Assembly (NCBI GenBank): GCA_025917655.1
Contig: CP084611.1
Coordinates: forward strand, 4,526,001-4,590,000
DNA length: 64,000 nt
Direction: 5' to 3'
Origin: Chlorella sorokiniana
Taxonomy: Eukaryota; Chlorophyta; Trebouxiophyceae; Chlorellales; Chlorellaceae
Shown here: positions 35,062-48,545 of the stretch, piece after piece
How positions within the stretch are numbered: the first letter of the stretch is position 1
How the letters are laid out: every line of letters starts with the position of its first letter
Translations under genes and position numbers: made by a program
The notes under the pieces: model-generated
The model's database searches: none
What the model saw: the letters and a program-made list of their open reading frames with translations, nothing else
What the model was told of the DNA's origin: nothing

Positions 35062-35799
35062 GCTGGTGCTCAACGCTTGAGGAGGCTGCATCACTTACAC
35101 AGCACAAGCTGTGCAGCCTGCCACAGTCTACAGCACGATGCAGCGCGCCTTGGAATACCCAGCGTGCTATGTATGTGGTGGAGCACTGAGTTATGCACTG
35201 AAGCCACCACCCACCCGTTGTCCCCTCCCTCCATCCCCACCTTCCATCCCCACCTAGTGATGCGTCTCTTGCCATCCCCACCTCCATCCCCACCTTCCCC
35301 CACCTAGTGATGCGTCTCTTGCCGCTGCCAGTTGCAAAGCTCCGGCTTGTGCCCACCCGTGTCACCCCCTGAATGTAAGCATCCCCTGTCCTTCACTACA
35401 AATCACGGTCTCGTAGAGAAGGTGCATGTTCTGGTAGACGGATGGACTGGCAGACGCACATGCTGGATGAGACCCACGAACAGCAAGCAGACAGCCAGGG
35501 ATTGCGGTGTATCGCCACTTGACGGTGAGAGTGGTGCAACGTGTGCGGTGCAGCGCGTGCATTCACGTGCTTTCATGTGATCATAGATGAAGGGCTGCTG
35601 GTTACACATGAACCCGCCAAGTGCGGGAGGCTGGCATGGTTGCGGCGTGTACGGGATGGTGCCCGCCGCACCTCCACGTCGCCTCAGTACGGCTGTACGC
35701 CGCACCCGCTACTTAGAGAGCTGCCTCTGCTGCACTCCTCACCTTCTCTCTCGCCTTTGCCCTTTGGCCTGCCCGTCTCGCCTCGGTCCGTCGGTCACC
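35062..35799 (+). promoter_or_regulatory. Array spacer (first of eight): 3' UTR plus promoter of the next unit
   Basis: The eight spacers lie at 35062-35799, 37237-37928, 39367-40073, 41514-42204, 43609-44299, 45736-46425, 47855-48545 and 49977-50668. Each has CATCCCCACC repeats about 170 bp after the stop, then CTGAATGTAAGCATCCCC about 300 bp after the stop. TGTAA is the green-algal polyadenylation signal, so this is a plausible 3' end. The last 160 bp carry the promoter/5' UTR block ending CCGTCGGTCACC before the ATG. The first spacer has an extra copy of the CATCCCCACC to CTCTTGCC block; the third carries extra CATCCCCACCTC units. Confidence 0.6.
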
Positions 35800-37236
35800 A
35801 TGAACAAGGCTTTCCTGGCTCTCTGCCTGCTGGCCATGACGGCCTGCGGTGAGCGTCGGCACGGCGTGGGTGGGGTGGGCAGCATTAGCACAGATCTCTG
35901 GTTGCAGTCCCGCTGATGCTCTGAAACGCCACATCTGTCAAGAAACATTGCCGCCAGAACGCTATTGCCCCCTGCCCTGCCCCCACTCCCCTCCTACCTC
36001 CACAGCCGCCGCCCGCGAGCTGCATGGCCAGTCGTCAAAGTACTCCAAGAAGCTTGACGTGTTCACCAAGACAGACGCCAAGGCCACCACCAAGGGAGGT
36101 GAGGCCGTGGGGGTGTGTGAGGGCGGTGCTCGGCACGCGGACACAGCTGGGCTGCCGGTGTGCTGGTGGGGAAGCTTGGCTGCTGCCTGTTCACAGCTGC
36201 TGCCCAGGTTGCTGCCTGCACTGGTTGCACCGTACCTGGTGTTTGTTGTCCCTGTGCGCAGATGCAAAGGCAAAGGCGGCGGCGGACACCAAGGTCACCG
36301 ACAAGAAGATCGAGGCCGAATCGCTTGCCTACGGCAAGTCTGGCTATTTCGGAGCCTCCTCGGTGAGTGGGGTGGCGAGGTGAGCTGCTGCTGAAACAGG
36401 CAGTGGCTGCCCCCCATCCCTCTGTCACCACCACTCATGCCATATCAGCACACACACGTGCGCCCTCCTGCAAGCAGGCTGACGCCGACGCTCTGGTCAA
36501 GGTCGATGGCTACAAGAAGGACGCCAAGATTGACACCGAAGTGGGTGTGGGTGTGGGTGTGGGGGGTGTGGGGGTTGGCCAGGCAGGACTGGTGTTGGTG
36601 CCGCTTGATGCTTGCACTAGCGCCTGCCCTGTTAGCCCGTCTCTTGGAAGCTCTGCTCACATTCTGTGTGCTTGCAACCCTGTTGCTGCTGTGCAGGCTG
36701 AGGTGGAGACCAAGGGATGTGAGTGGGCAGGCGGGGTGGGCTTGTGACCGTGCTTGAAAAAGACGGGTCTGTGCTGGGCGGGGCTTGCAGACAGCTCACC
36801 ATGGCAGCAGAAGACGCTGGCGCTTCTCTGATGTGCCTCTCCGCCAAGGATTTCAGGCTGGGCCTTACCGCCTGGCCCCACACCACTGTGCCTGCGCAGC
36901 CGCTGAGGCCACCGCATACGCTGATGGCAAGATCTCCAAGGACAAGATCACCAGCTCCAGCTACGCTGAGGCGGAGTCCGACAAGTGGGGGCTGCTGACG
37001 TAAGCAAAGCGGGGGCGGGGAACCCAGCCAAATGGTCAGCAGATGGCAGCAAAGCCCACCGCCGGTGCCTGCCACCAGATGCTTCGCGCTGGCCCTCACC
37101 CAATCGGCAGCTGCAACTGAGTGCATCAAGGCACTTTCCCGCTGCTCTTCTGAGAGACTTGAACGCTGCGCTGACTCGTGTGCAGGCCAGCGCCGAGTCC
37201 AAGGTTGATGTGGATGCTGGCTACAAGAAGCCTTGA
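35800..37236 (+). CDS. Array unit 2: small secreted AD-module protein
   Basis: Same seven-exon structure and coding sequence as unit 1. Its particular marks are the intron 3 variant ACTCATGCCATATC (shared with unit 5), the exon 6 Ala codon GCA, and a GGTGTGGGGG extension of the intron 4 repeat. Exon 6 carries the five-G run. Confidence 0.85.
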
Positions 37237-37928
37237 GCTGGTGCTCAACGCTTGAGGAGGCTGCATCACTTACACAGCACAAGCTGTGCAGCCTGCCACA
37301 GTCTACAGCACGATGCAGCGCGCCTTGGAATGCCCAGCGTGCTATGTATGTGGTGGAGCACTGAGTTATGCACTGAAGCCACCACCACACCCGTTGTCTC
37401 GTCCTCCCTCCATCCCCACCTTCCATCCCCACCTAGTGATGCGTCTCTTGCCGCTGCCAGTTGCAAAGCTCCGGCTTGTGCCCACCCGTGTCACCCCCTG
37501 AATGTAAGCATCCCCTGTCCTTCACTACAAATCACGGTCTCGTAGAGAAGGTGCATGTTCTGGTAGACGGATGGACTGGCAGACGCACATGCTGGATGAG
37601 ACCCACGAACAGCAAGCAGACAGCCAGGGATTGCGGTGTATCGCCACTTGACGGTGAGAGTGGTGCAACGTGTGCGGTGCAGCGCGTGCATTCACGTGCT
37701 TTCATGTGATCATAGATGAAGGGCTGCTGGTTACACATGAACCCGCCAAGTGCGGGAGGCTGGCATGGTTGCGGCGTGTACGGGATGGTGCCCGCCGCAC
37801 CTCCACGTCGCCTCAGTACGGCTGTACGCCGCACCCGCTACTTAGAGAGCTGCCTCTGCTGCACTCCTCACCTTCTCTCTCGCCTTTGCCCTTTGGCCTG
37901 CCCGTCTCGCCTCGGTCCGTCGGTCACC

Positions 37929-39366
37929 ATGAACAAGGCTTTCCTGGCTCTCTGCCTGCTGGCCATGACGGCCTGCGGTGAGCGTCGGCACGGCGTGGGT
38001 GGGGTGGGCAGCATTAGCACAGATCTCTGGTTGCAGTCCCGCTGATGCTCTGAAACGCCACATCTGTCAAGAAACATTGCCGCCAGAACGCTATTGCCCC
38101 CTGCCCTGCCCCCACTCCCCTCCTACCTCCACAGCCGCCGCCCGCGAGCTGCATGGCCAGTCGTCAAAGTACTCCAAGAAGCTTGACGTGTTCACCAAGA
38201 CAGACGCCAAGGCCACCACCAAGGGAGGTGAGGCCGTGGGGGTGTGTGAGGGCGGTGCTCGGCACGCGGACACAGCTGGGCTGCCGGTGTGCTGGTGGGG
38301 AAGCTTGGCTGCTGCCTGTTCACAGCTGCTGCCCAGGTTGCTGCCTGCACTGGTTGCACCGTACCTGGTGTTTGTTGTCCCTGTGCGCAGATGCAAAGGC
38401 AAAGGCGGCGGCGGACACCAAGGTCACCGACAAGAAGATCGAGGCCGAATCGCTTGCCTACGGCAAGTCTGGCTATTTCGGAGCCTCCTCGGTGAGTGGG
38501 GTGGCGAGGTGAGCTGCTGCTGAAACAGGCAGTGGCTGCCCCCCCATCCCTCTGTCACCACCACTAATGCCATATCAGCACACACACGTGCGCCCTCCTG
38601 CAAGCAGGCTGACGCCGACGCTCTGGTCAAGGTCGATGGCTACAAGAAGGACGCCAAGATTGACACCGAAGTGGGTGTGGGTGTGGGTGTGGGGGGTGAG
38701 GGGGTTGGCCAGGCAGGACTGGTGTTGGTGCCGCTTGATGCTTGCACTAGCGCCTGCCCTGTTAGCCCGTCTCTTGGAAGCTCTGCTCACATTCTGTGTG
38801 CTTGCAACCCTGTTGCTGCTGTGCAGGCTGAGGTGGAGACCAAGGGATGTGAGTGGGCAGGCGGGGTGGGCTTGTGACCGTGCTTGAAAAAGACGGGTCT
38901 GTGCTGGGCGGGGCTTGCAGACAGCTCACCATGGCAGCAGAAGACGCTGGCGCTTCTCTGATGTGCCTCTCCGCCAAGGATTTCAGGCTGGGCCTTACCG
39001 CCTGGCCCCACACCACTGTGCCTGCGCAGCCGCTGAGGCCACCGCGTACGCTGATGGCAAGATCTCCAAGGACAAGATCACCAGCTCCAGCTACGCTGAG
39101 GCGGAGTCCGACAAGTGGGGGCTGCTGACGTAAGCAAAGCGGGGGCGGGGAACCCAGCCAAATGGTCAGCAGATGGCAGCAAAGCCCACCGCCGGTGCCT
39201 GCCACCAGATGCTTCGCGCTGGCCCTCACCCAATCGGCAGCTGCAACTGAGTGCATCAAGGCACTTTCCCGCTGCTCTTCTGAGAGACTTGAACGCTGCG
39301 CTGACTCGTGTGCAGGCCAGCGCCGAGTCCAAGGTTGATGTGGATGCTGGCTACAAGAAGCCTTGA
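37929..39366 (+). CDS. Array unit 3: small secreted AD-module protein
   Basis: Coding sequence as unit 1. It combines the intron 3 variant GCCATATC with the exon 6 codon GCG (synonymous), a pairing found in no other unit. Exon 6 has five G. Confidence 0.85.
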
Positions 39367-40073
39367 GCTGGTGCTCAACGCTTGAGGAGGCTGCATCACT
39401 TACACAGCACAAGCTGTGCAGCCTGCCACAGTCTACAGCACGATGCAGCGCGCCTTGGAATGCCCAGCGTGCTATGTATGTGGTGGAGCACTGAGTTATG
39501 CACTGAAGCCACCACCACACCCGTTGTCTCGTCCTCCCTCCATCCCCACCTCCATCCCCACCTCCATCCATCCCCACCTAGTGATGCGTCTCTTGCCGCT
39601 GCCAGTTGCAAAGCTCCGGCTTGTGCCCACCCGTGTCACCCCCTGAATGTAAGCATCCCCTGTCCTTCACTACAAATCACGGTCTCGTAGAGAAGGTGCA
39701 TGTTCTGGTAGACGGATGGACTGGCAGACGCACATGCTGGATGAGACCCACGAACAGCAAGCAGACAGCCAGGGATTGCGGTGTATCGCCACTTGACGGT
39801 GAGAGTGGTGCAACGTGTGCGGTGCAGCGCGTGCATTCACGTGCTTTCATGTGATCATAGATGAAGGGCTGCTGGTTACACATGAACCCGCCAAGTGCGG
39901 GAGGCTGGCATGGTTGCGGCGTGTACGGGATGGTGCCCGCCGCACCTCCACGTCGCCTCAGTACGGCTGTACGCCGCACCCGCTACTTAGAGAGCTGCCT
40001 CTGCTGCACTCCTCACCTTCTCTCTCGCCTTTGCCCTTTGGCCTGCCCGTCTCGCCTCGGTCCGTCGGTCACC

Positions 40074-41513
40074 ATGAACAAGGCTTTCCTGGCTCTCTGC
40101 CTGCTGGCCATGACGGCCTGCGGTGCGTCGCGTCGGCACGGCGTGGGTGGGGTGGGCAGCATTAGCACAGATCTCTGGTTGCAGTCCCGCTGATGCTCTG
40201 AAACGCCACATCTGTCAAGAAACATTGCCGCCAGAACGCTATTGCCCCCTGCCCTGCCCCCACTCCCCTCCTACCTCCACAGCCGCCGCCCGCGAGCTGC
40301 ATGGCCAGTCGTCAAAGTACTCCAAGAAGCTTGACGTGTTCACCAAGACAGACGCCAAGGCCACCACCAAGGGAGGTGAGGCCGTGGGGGTGTGTGAGGG
40401 CGGTGCTCGGCACGCGGACACAGCTGGGCTGCCGGTGTGCTGGTGGGGAAGCTTGGCTGCTGCCTGTTCACAGCTGCTGCCCAGGTTGCTGCCTGCACTG
40501 GTTGCACCGTACCTGGTGTTTGTTGTCCCTGTGCGCAGATGCAAAGGCAAAGGCGGCGGCGGACACCAAGGTCACCGACAAGAAGATCGAGGCCGAATCG
40601 CTTGCCTACGGCAAGTCTGGCTATTTCGGAGCCTCCTCGGTGAGTGGGGTGGCGAGGTGAGCTGCTGCTGAAACAGGCAGTGGCTGCCCCCCCATCCCTC
40701 TGTCACCACCACTAATGCCGTATCAGCACACACACGTGCGCCCTCCTGCAAGCAGGCTGACGCCGACGCTCTGGTCAAGGTCGATGGCTACAAGAAGGAC
40801 GCCAAGATTGACACCGAAGTGGGTGTGGGTGTGGGTGTGGGGGGGAGGGGGTTGGCCAGGCAGGACTGGTGTTGGTGCCGCTTGATGCTTGCACTAGCGC
40901 CTGCCCTGTTAGCCCGTCTCTTGGAAGCTCTGCTCACATTCTGTGTGCTTGCAACCCTGTTGCTGCTGTGCAGGCTGAGGTGGAGACCAAGGGATGTGAG
41001 TGGGCAGGCGGGGTGGGCTTGTGACCGTGCTTGAAAAAGACGGGTCTGTGCTGGGCGGGGCTTGCAGACAGCTCACCATGGCAGCAGAAGACGCTGGCGC
41101 TTCTCTGATGTGCCTCTCCGCCAAGGATTTCAGGCTGGGCCTTACCGCCTGGCCCCACACCACTGTGCCTGCGCAGCCGCTGAGGCCACCGCATACGCTG
41201 ATGGCAAGATCTCCAAGGACAAGATCACCAGCTCCAGCTACGCTGAGGCGGAGTCCGACAAGTGGGGGCTGCTGACGTAAGCAAAGCGGGGGCGGGGAAC
41301 CCAGCCAAATGGTCAGCAGATGGCAGCAAAGCCCACCGCCGGTGCCTGCCACCAGATGCTTCGCGCTGGCCCTCACCCAATCGGCAGCTGCAACTGAGTG
41401 CATCAAGGCACTTTCCCGCTGCTCTTCTGAGAGACTTGAACGCTGCGCTGACTCGTGTGCAGGCCAGCGCCGAGTCCAAGGTTGATGTGGATGCTGGCTA
41501 CAAGAAGCCTTGA
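40074..41513 (+). CDS. Array unit 4: small secreted AD-module protein, altered intron 1 donor
   Basis: Coding exons as unit 1. The intron 1 donor reads GTGCGT instead of GTGAGC, with a small local change (GGTGCGTCGCGTCGG). It combines intron 3 GCCGTATC with exon 6 GCA, again unique in the array. Exon 6 has five G. Confidence 0.84.
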
Positions 41514-42204
41514 GCTGGTGCTCAACGCTTGAGGAGGCTGCATCACTTACACAGCACAAGCTGTGCAGCCTGCCACAGTCTACAGCACGATGCAGCGCGC
41601 CTTGGAATGCCCAGCGTGCTATGTATGTGGTGGAGCACTGAGTTATGCACTGAAGCCACCACCACACCCGTTGTCTCGTCCTCCCTCCATCCCCACCTTC
41701 CATCCCCACCTAGTGATGCGTCTCTTGCCGCTGCCAGTTGCAAAGCTCCGGCTTGTGCCCACCCGTGTCACCCCTGAATGTAAGCATCCCCTGTCCTTCA
41801 CTACAAATCACGGTCTCGTAGAGAAGGTGCATGTTCTGGTAGACGGATGGACTGGCAGACGCACATGCTGGATGAGACCCACGAACAGCAAGCAGACAGC
41901 CAGGGATTGCGGTGTATCGCCACTTGACGGTGAGAGTGGTGCAACGTGTGCGGTGCAGCGCGTGCATTCACGTGCTTTCATGTGATCATAGATGAAGGGC
42001 TGCTGGTTACACATGAACCCGCCAAGTGCGGGAGCCTGGCATGGTTGCGGCGTGTACGGGATGGTGCCCGCCGCACCTCCACGTCGCCTCAGTACGGCTG
42101 TACGCCGCACCCGCTACTTAGAGAGCTGCCTCTGCTGCACTCCTCACCTTCTCTCTCGCCTTTGCCCTTTGGCCTGCCCGTCTCGCCTCGGTCCGTCAGT
42201 CACC

Positions 42205-43608
42205 ATGAACAAGGCTTTCCTGGCTCTCTGCCTGCTGGCCATGACGGCCTGCGGTGAGCGTCGGCACGGCGTGGGTGGGGTGGGCAGCATTAGCACAGAT
42301 CTCTGGTTGCAGTCCCGCTGATGCTCTGAAACGCCACATCTGTCAAGAAACATTGCCGCCAGAACGCTATTGCCCCCTGCCCTGCCCCCACTCCCCTCCT
42401 ACCTCCACAGCCGCCGCCCGCGAGCTGCATGGCCAGTCGTCAAAGTACTCCAAGAAGCTTGACGTGTTCACCAAGACAGACGCCAAGGCCACCACCAAGG
42501 GAGGTGCGGACACAGCTGGGCTGCCGGTGTGCTGGTGGGGAAGCTTGGCTGCTGCCTGTTCACAGCTGCTGCCCAGGTTGCTGCCTGCACTGGTTGCACC
42601 GTACCTGGTGTTTGTTGTCCCTGTGCGCAGATGCAAAGGCAAAGGCGGCGGCGGACACCAAGGTCACCGACAAGAAGATCGAGGCCGAATCGCTTGCCTA
42701 CGGCAAGTCTGGCTATTTCGGAGCCTCCTCGGTGAGTGGGGTGGCGAGGTGAGCTGCTGCTGAAACAGGCAGTGGCTGCCCCCCCCATCCCTCTGTCACC
42801 ACCACTCATGCCATATCAGCACACACACGTGCGCCCTCCTGCAAGCAGGCTGACGCCGACGCTCTGGTCAAGGTCGATGGCTACAAGAAGGACGCCAAGA
42901 TTGACACCGAAGTGGGTGTGGGTGTGGGTGTGTGGGGGGTGAGGGGGTTGGCCAGGCAGGACTGGTGTTGGTGCCGCTTGATGCTTGCACTAGCGCCTGC
43001 CCTGTTAGCCCGTCTCTTGGAAGCTCTGCTCACATTCTGTGTGCTTGCAACCCTGTTGCTGCTGTGCAGGCTGAGGTGGAGACCAAGGGATGTGAGTGGG
43101 CAGGCGGGGTGGGCTTGTGACCGTGCTTGAAAAAGACGGGTCTGTGCTGGGCGGGGCTTGCAGACAGCTCACCATGGCAGCAGAAGACGCTGGCGCTTCT
43201 CTGATGTGCCTCTCCGCCAAGGATTTCAGGCTGGGCCTTACCGCCTGGCCCCACACCACTGTGCCTGCGCAGCCGCTGAGGCCACCGCATACGCTGATGG
43301 CAAGATCTCCAAGGACAAGATCACCAGCTCCAGCTACGCTGAGGCGGAGTCCGACAAGTGGGGGCTGCTGACGTAAGCAAAGCGGGGGGGGGAACCCAGC
43401 CAAATGGTCAGCAGATGGCAGCAAAGCCCACCGCCGGTGCCTGCCACCAGATGCTTCGCGCTGGCCCTCACCCAATCGGCAGCTGCAACTGAGTGCATCA
43501 AGGCACTTTCCCGCTGCTCTTCTGAGAGACTTGAACGCTGCGCTGACTCGTGTGCAGGCCAGCGCCGAGTCCAAGGTTGATGTGGATGCTGGCTACAAGA
43601 AGCCTTGA
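42205..43608 (+). CDS. Array unit 5: small secreted AD-module protein, 36-bp intron 2 deletion
   Basis: Coding exons as unit 1. A 36-bp deletion right after the first three intron 2 bases removes most of the donor context, and the junction rebuilds the donor as GTGCGG. A single base differs in the 5' UTR (GTCAGTCACC). Intron 6 has a nine-G run where the others have GGGGGCGGGG or similar. Confidence 0.83.
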
Positions 43609-44299
43609 GCTGGTGCTCAACGCTTGAGGAGGCTGCATCACTTACACAGCACAAGCTGTGCAGCCTGCCACAGTCTACAGCACGATGCAGCGCGCCTTGG
43701 AATGCCCAGCGTGCTATGTATGTGGTGGAGCACTGAGTTATGCACTGAAGCCACCACCACACCCGTTGTCTCGTCCTCCCTCCATCCCCACCTTCCATCC
43801 CCACCTAGTGATGCGTCTCTTGCCGCTGCCAGTTGCAAAGCTCCGGCTTGTGCCCACCCGTGTCACCCCTGAATGTAAGCATCCCCTGTCCTTCACTACA
43901 AATCACGGTCTCGTAGAGAAGGTGCATGTTCTGGTAGACGGATGGACTGGCAGACGCACATGCTGGATGAGACCCACGAACAGCAAGCAGACAGCCAGGG
44001 ATTGCGGTGTATCGCCACTTGACGGTGAGAGTGGTGCAACGTGTGCGGTGCAGCGCGTGCATTCACGTGCTTTCATGTGATCATAGATGAAGGGCTGCTG
44101 GTTACACATGAACCCGCCAAGTGCGGGAGGCTGGCATGGTTGCGGCGTGTACGGGATGGTGCCCGCCGCACCTCCACGTCGCCTCAGTACGGCTGTACGC
44201 CGCACCCGCTACTTAGAGAGCTGCCTCTGCTGCACTCCTCACCTTCTCTCTCGCCTTTGCCCTTTGGCCTGCCCGTCTCGCCTCGGTCCGTCGGTCACC

Positions 44300-45735
44300 A
44301 TGAACAAGGCTTTCCTGGCTCTCTGCCTGCTGGCCATGACGGCCTGCGGTGAGCGTCGGCACGGCGTGGGTGGGGTGGGCAGCATTAGCACAGATCTCTG
44401 GTTGCAGTCCCGCTGATGCTCTGAAACGCCACATCTGTCAAGAAACATTGCCGCCAGAACGCTATTGCCCCCTGCCCTGCCCCCACTCCCCTCCTACCTC
44501 CACAGCCGCCGCCCGCGAGCTGCATGGCCAGTCGTCAAAGTACTCCAAGAAGCTTGACGTGTTCACCAAGACAGACGCCAAGGCCACCACCAAGGGAGGT
44601 GAGGCCGTGGGGGTGTGTGAGGGCGGTGCTCGGCACGCGGACACAGCTGGGCTGCCGGTGTGCTGGTGGGGAAGCTTGGCTGCTGCCTGTTCACAGCTGC
44701 TGCCCAGGTTGCTGCCTGCACTGGTTGCACCGTACCTGGTGTTTGTTGTCCCTGTGCGCAGATGCAAAGGCAAAGGCGGCGGCGGACACCAAGGTCACCG
44801 ACAAGAAGATCGAGGCCGAATCGCTTGCCTACGGCAAGTCTGGCTATTTCGGAGCCTCCTCGGTGAGTGGGGTGGCGAGGTGAGCTGCTGCTGAAACAGG
44901 CAGTGGCTGCCCCCCATCCCTCTGTCACCACCACTAATGCCGTATCAGCACACACACGTGCGCCCTCCTGCAAGCAGGCTGACGCCGACGCTCTGGTCAA
45001 GGTCGATGGCTACAAGAAGGACGCCAAGATTGACACCGAAGTGGGTGTGGGTGTGGGTGTGGGGGGTGAGGGGTTGGCCAGGCAGGACTGGTGTTGGTGC
45101 CGCTTGATGCTTGCACTAGCGCCTGCCCTGTTAGCCCGTCTCTTGGAAGCTCTGCTCACATTCTGTGTGCTTGCAACCCTGTTGCTGCTGTGCAGGCTGA
45201 GGTGGAGACCAAGGGATGTGAGTGGGCAGGCGGGGTGGGCTTGTGACCGTGCTTGAAAAAGACGGGTCTGTGCTGGGCGGGGCTTGCAGACAGCTCACCA
45301 TGGCAGCAGAAGACGCTGGCGCTTCTCTGATGTGCCTCTCCGCCAAGGATTTCAGGCTGGGCCTTACCGCCTGGCCCCACACCACTGTGCCTGCGCAGCC
45401 GCTGAGGCCACCGCGTACGCTGATGGCAAGATCTCCAAGGACAAGATCACCAGCTCCAGCTACGCTGAGGCGGAGTCCGACAAGTGGGGGCTGCTGACGT
45501 AAGCAAAGCGGGGGCGGGGAACCCAGCCAAATGGTCAGCAGATGGCAGCAAAGCCCACCGCCGGTGCCTGCCACCAGATGCTTCGCGCTGGCCCTCACCC
45601 AATCGGCAGCTGCAACTGAGTGCATCAAGGCACTTTCCCGCTGCTCTTCTGAGAGACTTGAACGCTGCGCTGACTCGTGTGCAGGCCAGCGCCGAGTCCA
45701 AGGTTGATGTGGATGCTGGCTACAAGAAGCCTTGA
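44300..45735 (+). CDS. Array unit 6: small secreted AD-module protein
   Basis: Coding exons as unit 1, with intron 3 GCCGTATC and exon 6 GCG as in units 7 to 9. One base differs just after the stop (GGTGTTCAACG), and the downstream spacer lacks one GC dinucleotide (GCAGCGCCTTGG). Confidence 0.85.
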
Positions 45736-46425
45736 GCTGGTGTTCAACGCTTGAGGAGGCTGCATCACTTACACAGCACAAGCTGTGCAGCCTGCCACAG
45801 TCTACAGCACGATGCAGCGCCTTGGAATGCCCAGCGTGCTATGTATGTGGTGGAGCACTGAGTTATGCACTGAAGCCACCACCACACCCGTTGTCTCGTC
45901 CTCCCTCCATCCCCACCTTCCATCCCCACCTAGTGATGCGTCTCTTGCCGCTGCCAGTTGCAAAGCTCCGGCTTGTGCCCACCCGTGTCACCCCCTGAAT
46001 GTAAGCATCCCCTGTCCTTCACTACAAATCACGGTCTCGTAGAGAAGGTGCATGTTCTGGTAGACGGATGGACTGGCAGACGCACATGCTGGATGAGACC
46101 CACGAACAGCAAGCAGACAGCCAGGGATTGCGGTGTATCGCCACTTGACGGTGAGAGTGGTGCAACGTGTGCGGTGCAGCGCGTGCATTCACGTGCTTTC
46201 ATGTGATCATAGATGAAGGGCTGCTGGTTACACATGAACCCGCCAAGTGCGGGAGGCTGGCATGGTTGCGGCGTGTACGGGATGGTGCCCGCCGCACCTC
46301 CACGTCGCCTCAGTACGGCTGTACGCCGCACCCGCTACTTAGAGAGCTGCCTCTGCTGCACTCCTCACCTTCTCTCTCGCCTTTGCCCTTTGGCCTGCCC
46401 GTCTCGCCTCGGTCCGTCGGTCACC

Positions 46426-47854
46426 ATGAACAAGGCTTTCCTGGCTCTCTGCCTGCTGGCCATGACGGCCTGCGGTGGCGTCGGCACGGCGTGGGTGGGG
46501 TGGGCAGCATTAGCACAGATCTCTGGTTGCAGTCCCGCTGATGCTCTGAAACGCCACATCTGTCAAGAAACATTGCCGCCAGAACGCTATTGCCCCTGCC
46601 CTGCCCCCACTCCCCTCCTACCTCCACAGCCGCCGCCCGCGAGCTGCATGGCCAGTCGTCAAAGTACTCCAAGAAGCTTGACGTGTTCACCAAGACAGAC
46701 GCCAAGGCCACCACCAAGGGAGGTGAGGCCGTGGGGGTGTGTGAGGGCGGTGCTCGGCACGCGGACACAGCTGGGCTGCCGGTGTGCTGGTGGGGAAGCT
46801 TGGCTGCTGCCTGTTCACAGCTGCTGCCCAGGTTGCTGCCTGCACTGGTTGCACCGTACCTGGTGTTTGTTGTCCCTGTGCGCAGATGCAAAGGCAAAGG
46901 CGGCGGCGGACACCAAGGTCACCGACAAGAAGATCGAGGCCGAATCGCTTGCCTACGGCAAGTCTGGCTATTTCGGAGCCTCCTCGGTGAGTGGGGTGGC
47001 GAGGTGAGCTGCTGCTGAAACAGGCAGTGGCTGCCCCCCATCCCTCTGTCACCACCACTAATGCCGTATCAGCACACACACGTGCGCCCTCCTGCAAGCA
47101 GGCTGACGCCGACGCTCTGGTCAAGGTCGATGGCTACAAGAAGGACGCCAAGATTGACACCGAAGTGGGTGTGGGTGTGGGGGGTGAGGGGGTTGGCCAG
47201 GCAGGACTGGTGTTGGTGCCGCTTGATGCTTGCACTAGCGCCTGCCCTGTTAGCCCGTCTCTTGGAAGCTCTGCTCACATTCTGTGTGCTTGCAACCCTG
47301 TTGCTGCTGTGCAGGCTGAGGTGGAGACCAAGGGATGTGAGTGGGCAGGCGGGGTGGGCTTGTGACCGTGCTTGAAAAAGACGGGTCTGTGCTGGGCGGG
47401 GCTTGCAGACAGCTCACCATGGCAGCAGAAGACGCTGGCGCTTCTCTGATGTGCCTCTCCGCCAAGGATTTCAGGCTGGGCCTTACCGCCTGGCCCCACA
47501 CCACTGTGCCTGCGCAGCCGCTGAGGCCACCGCGTACGCTGATGGCAAGATCTCCAAGGACAAGATCACCAGCTCCAGCTACGCTGAGGCGGAGTCCGAC
47601 AAGTGGGGGCTGCTGACGTAAGCAAAGCGGGGGCGGGGAACCCAGCCAAATGGTCAGCAGATGGCAGCAAAGCCCACCGCCGGTGCCTGCCACCAGATGC
47701 TTCGCGCTGGCCCTCACCCAATCGGCAGCTGCAACTGAGTGCATCAAGGCACTTTCCCGCTGCTCTTCTGAGAGACTTGAACGCTGCGCTGACTCGTGTG
47801 CAGGCCAGCGCCGAGTCCAAGGTTGATGTGGATGCTGGCTACAAGAAGCCTTGA
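46426..47854 (+). CDS. Array unit 7: small secreted AD-module protein, weak intron 1 donor
   Basis: The exon 1 end reads TGCGGTGGCGTC, so the intron 1 donor is GTGGCG rather than GTGAGC. If intron 1 were retained, the frame would stay open through it into a different exon 2 frame. Intron 4 has a shorter GTGGGT tract. The other exons match unit 1; exon 6 has five G. Confidence 0.8.
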
Positions 47855-48545
47855 GCTGGTGCTCAACGCTTGAGGAGGCTGCATCACTTACACAGCACAA
47901 GCTGTGCAGCCTGCCACAGTCTACAGCACGATGCAGCGCGCCTTGGAATGCCCAGCGTGCTATGTATGTGGTGGAGCACTGAGTTATGCACTGAAGCCAC
48001 CACCACACCCGTTGTCTCGTCCTCCCTCCATCCCCACCTTCCATCCCCACCTAGTGATGCGTCTCTTGCCGCTGCCAGTTGCAAAGCTCCGGCTTGTGCC
48101 CACCCGTGTCACCCCCTGAATGTAAGCATCCCCTGTCCTTCACTACAAATCAAGGTCTCGTAGAGAAGGTGCATGTTCTGGTAGACGGATGGACTGGCAG
48201 ACGCACATGCTGGATGAGACCCACGAACAGCAAGCAGACAGCCAGGGATTGCGGTGTATCGCCACTTGACGGTGAGAGTGGTGCAACGTGTGCGGTGCAG
48301 CGCGTGCATTCACGTGCTTTCATGTGATCATAGATGAAGGGCTGCTGGTTACACATGAACCCGCCAAGTGCGGGAGGCTGGCATGGTTGCGGCGTGTACG
48401 GGATGGTGCCCGCCGCACCTCCACGTCGCCTCAGTACGGCTGTACGCCGCACCCGCTACTTAGAGAGCTGCCTCTGCTGCACTCCTCACCTCTCTCTCGC
48501 CTTTGCCCTTTGGCCTGCCCGTCTCGCCTCGGTCCGTCGGTCACC

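Noticed and set aside
36632-37432. A 266-codon minus-strand open frame that recurs in array units 2, 4, 7 and 8 (slightly longer in unit 3)
   Set aside because: It lies antisense across exons and introns of the plus-strand genes, has no ATG at its upstream end and recurs only because the units are copies. GC-rich DNA keeps such frames open.
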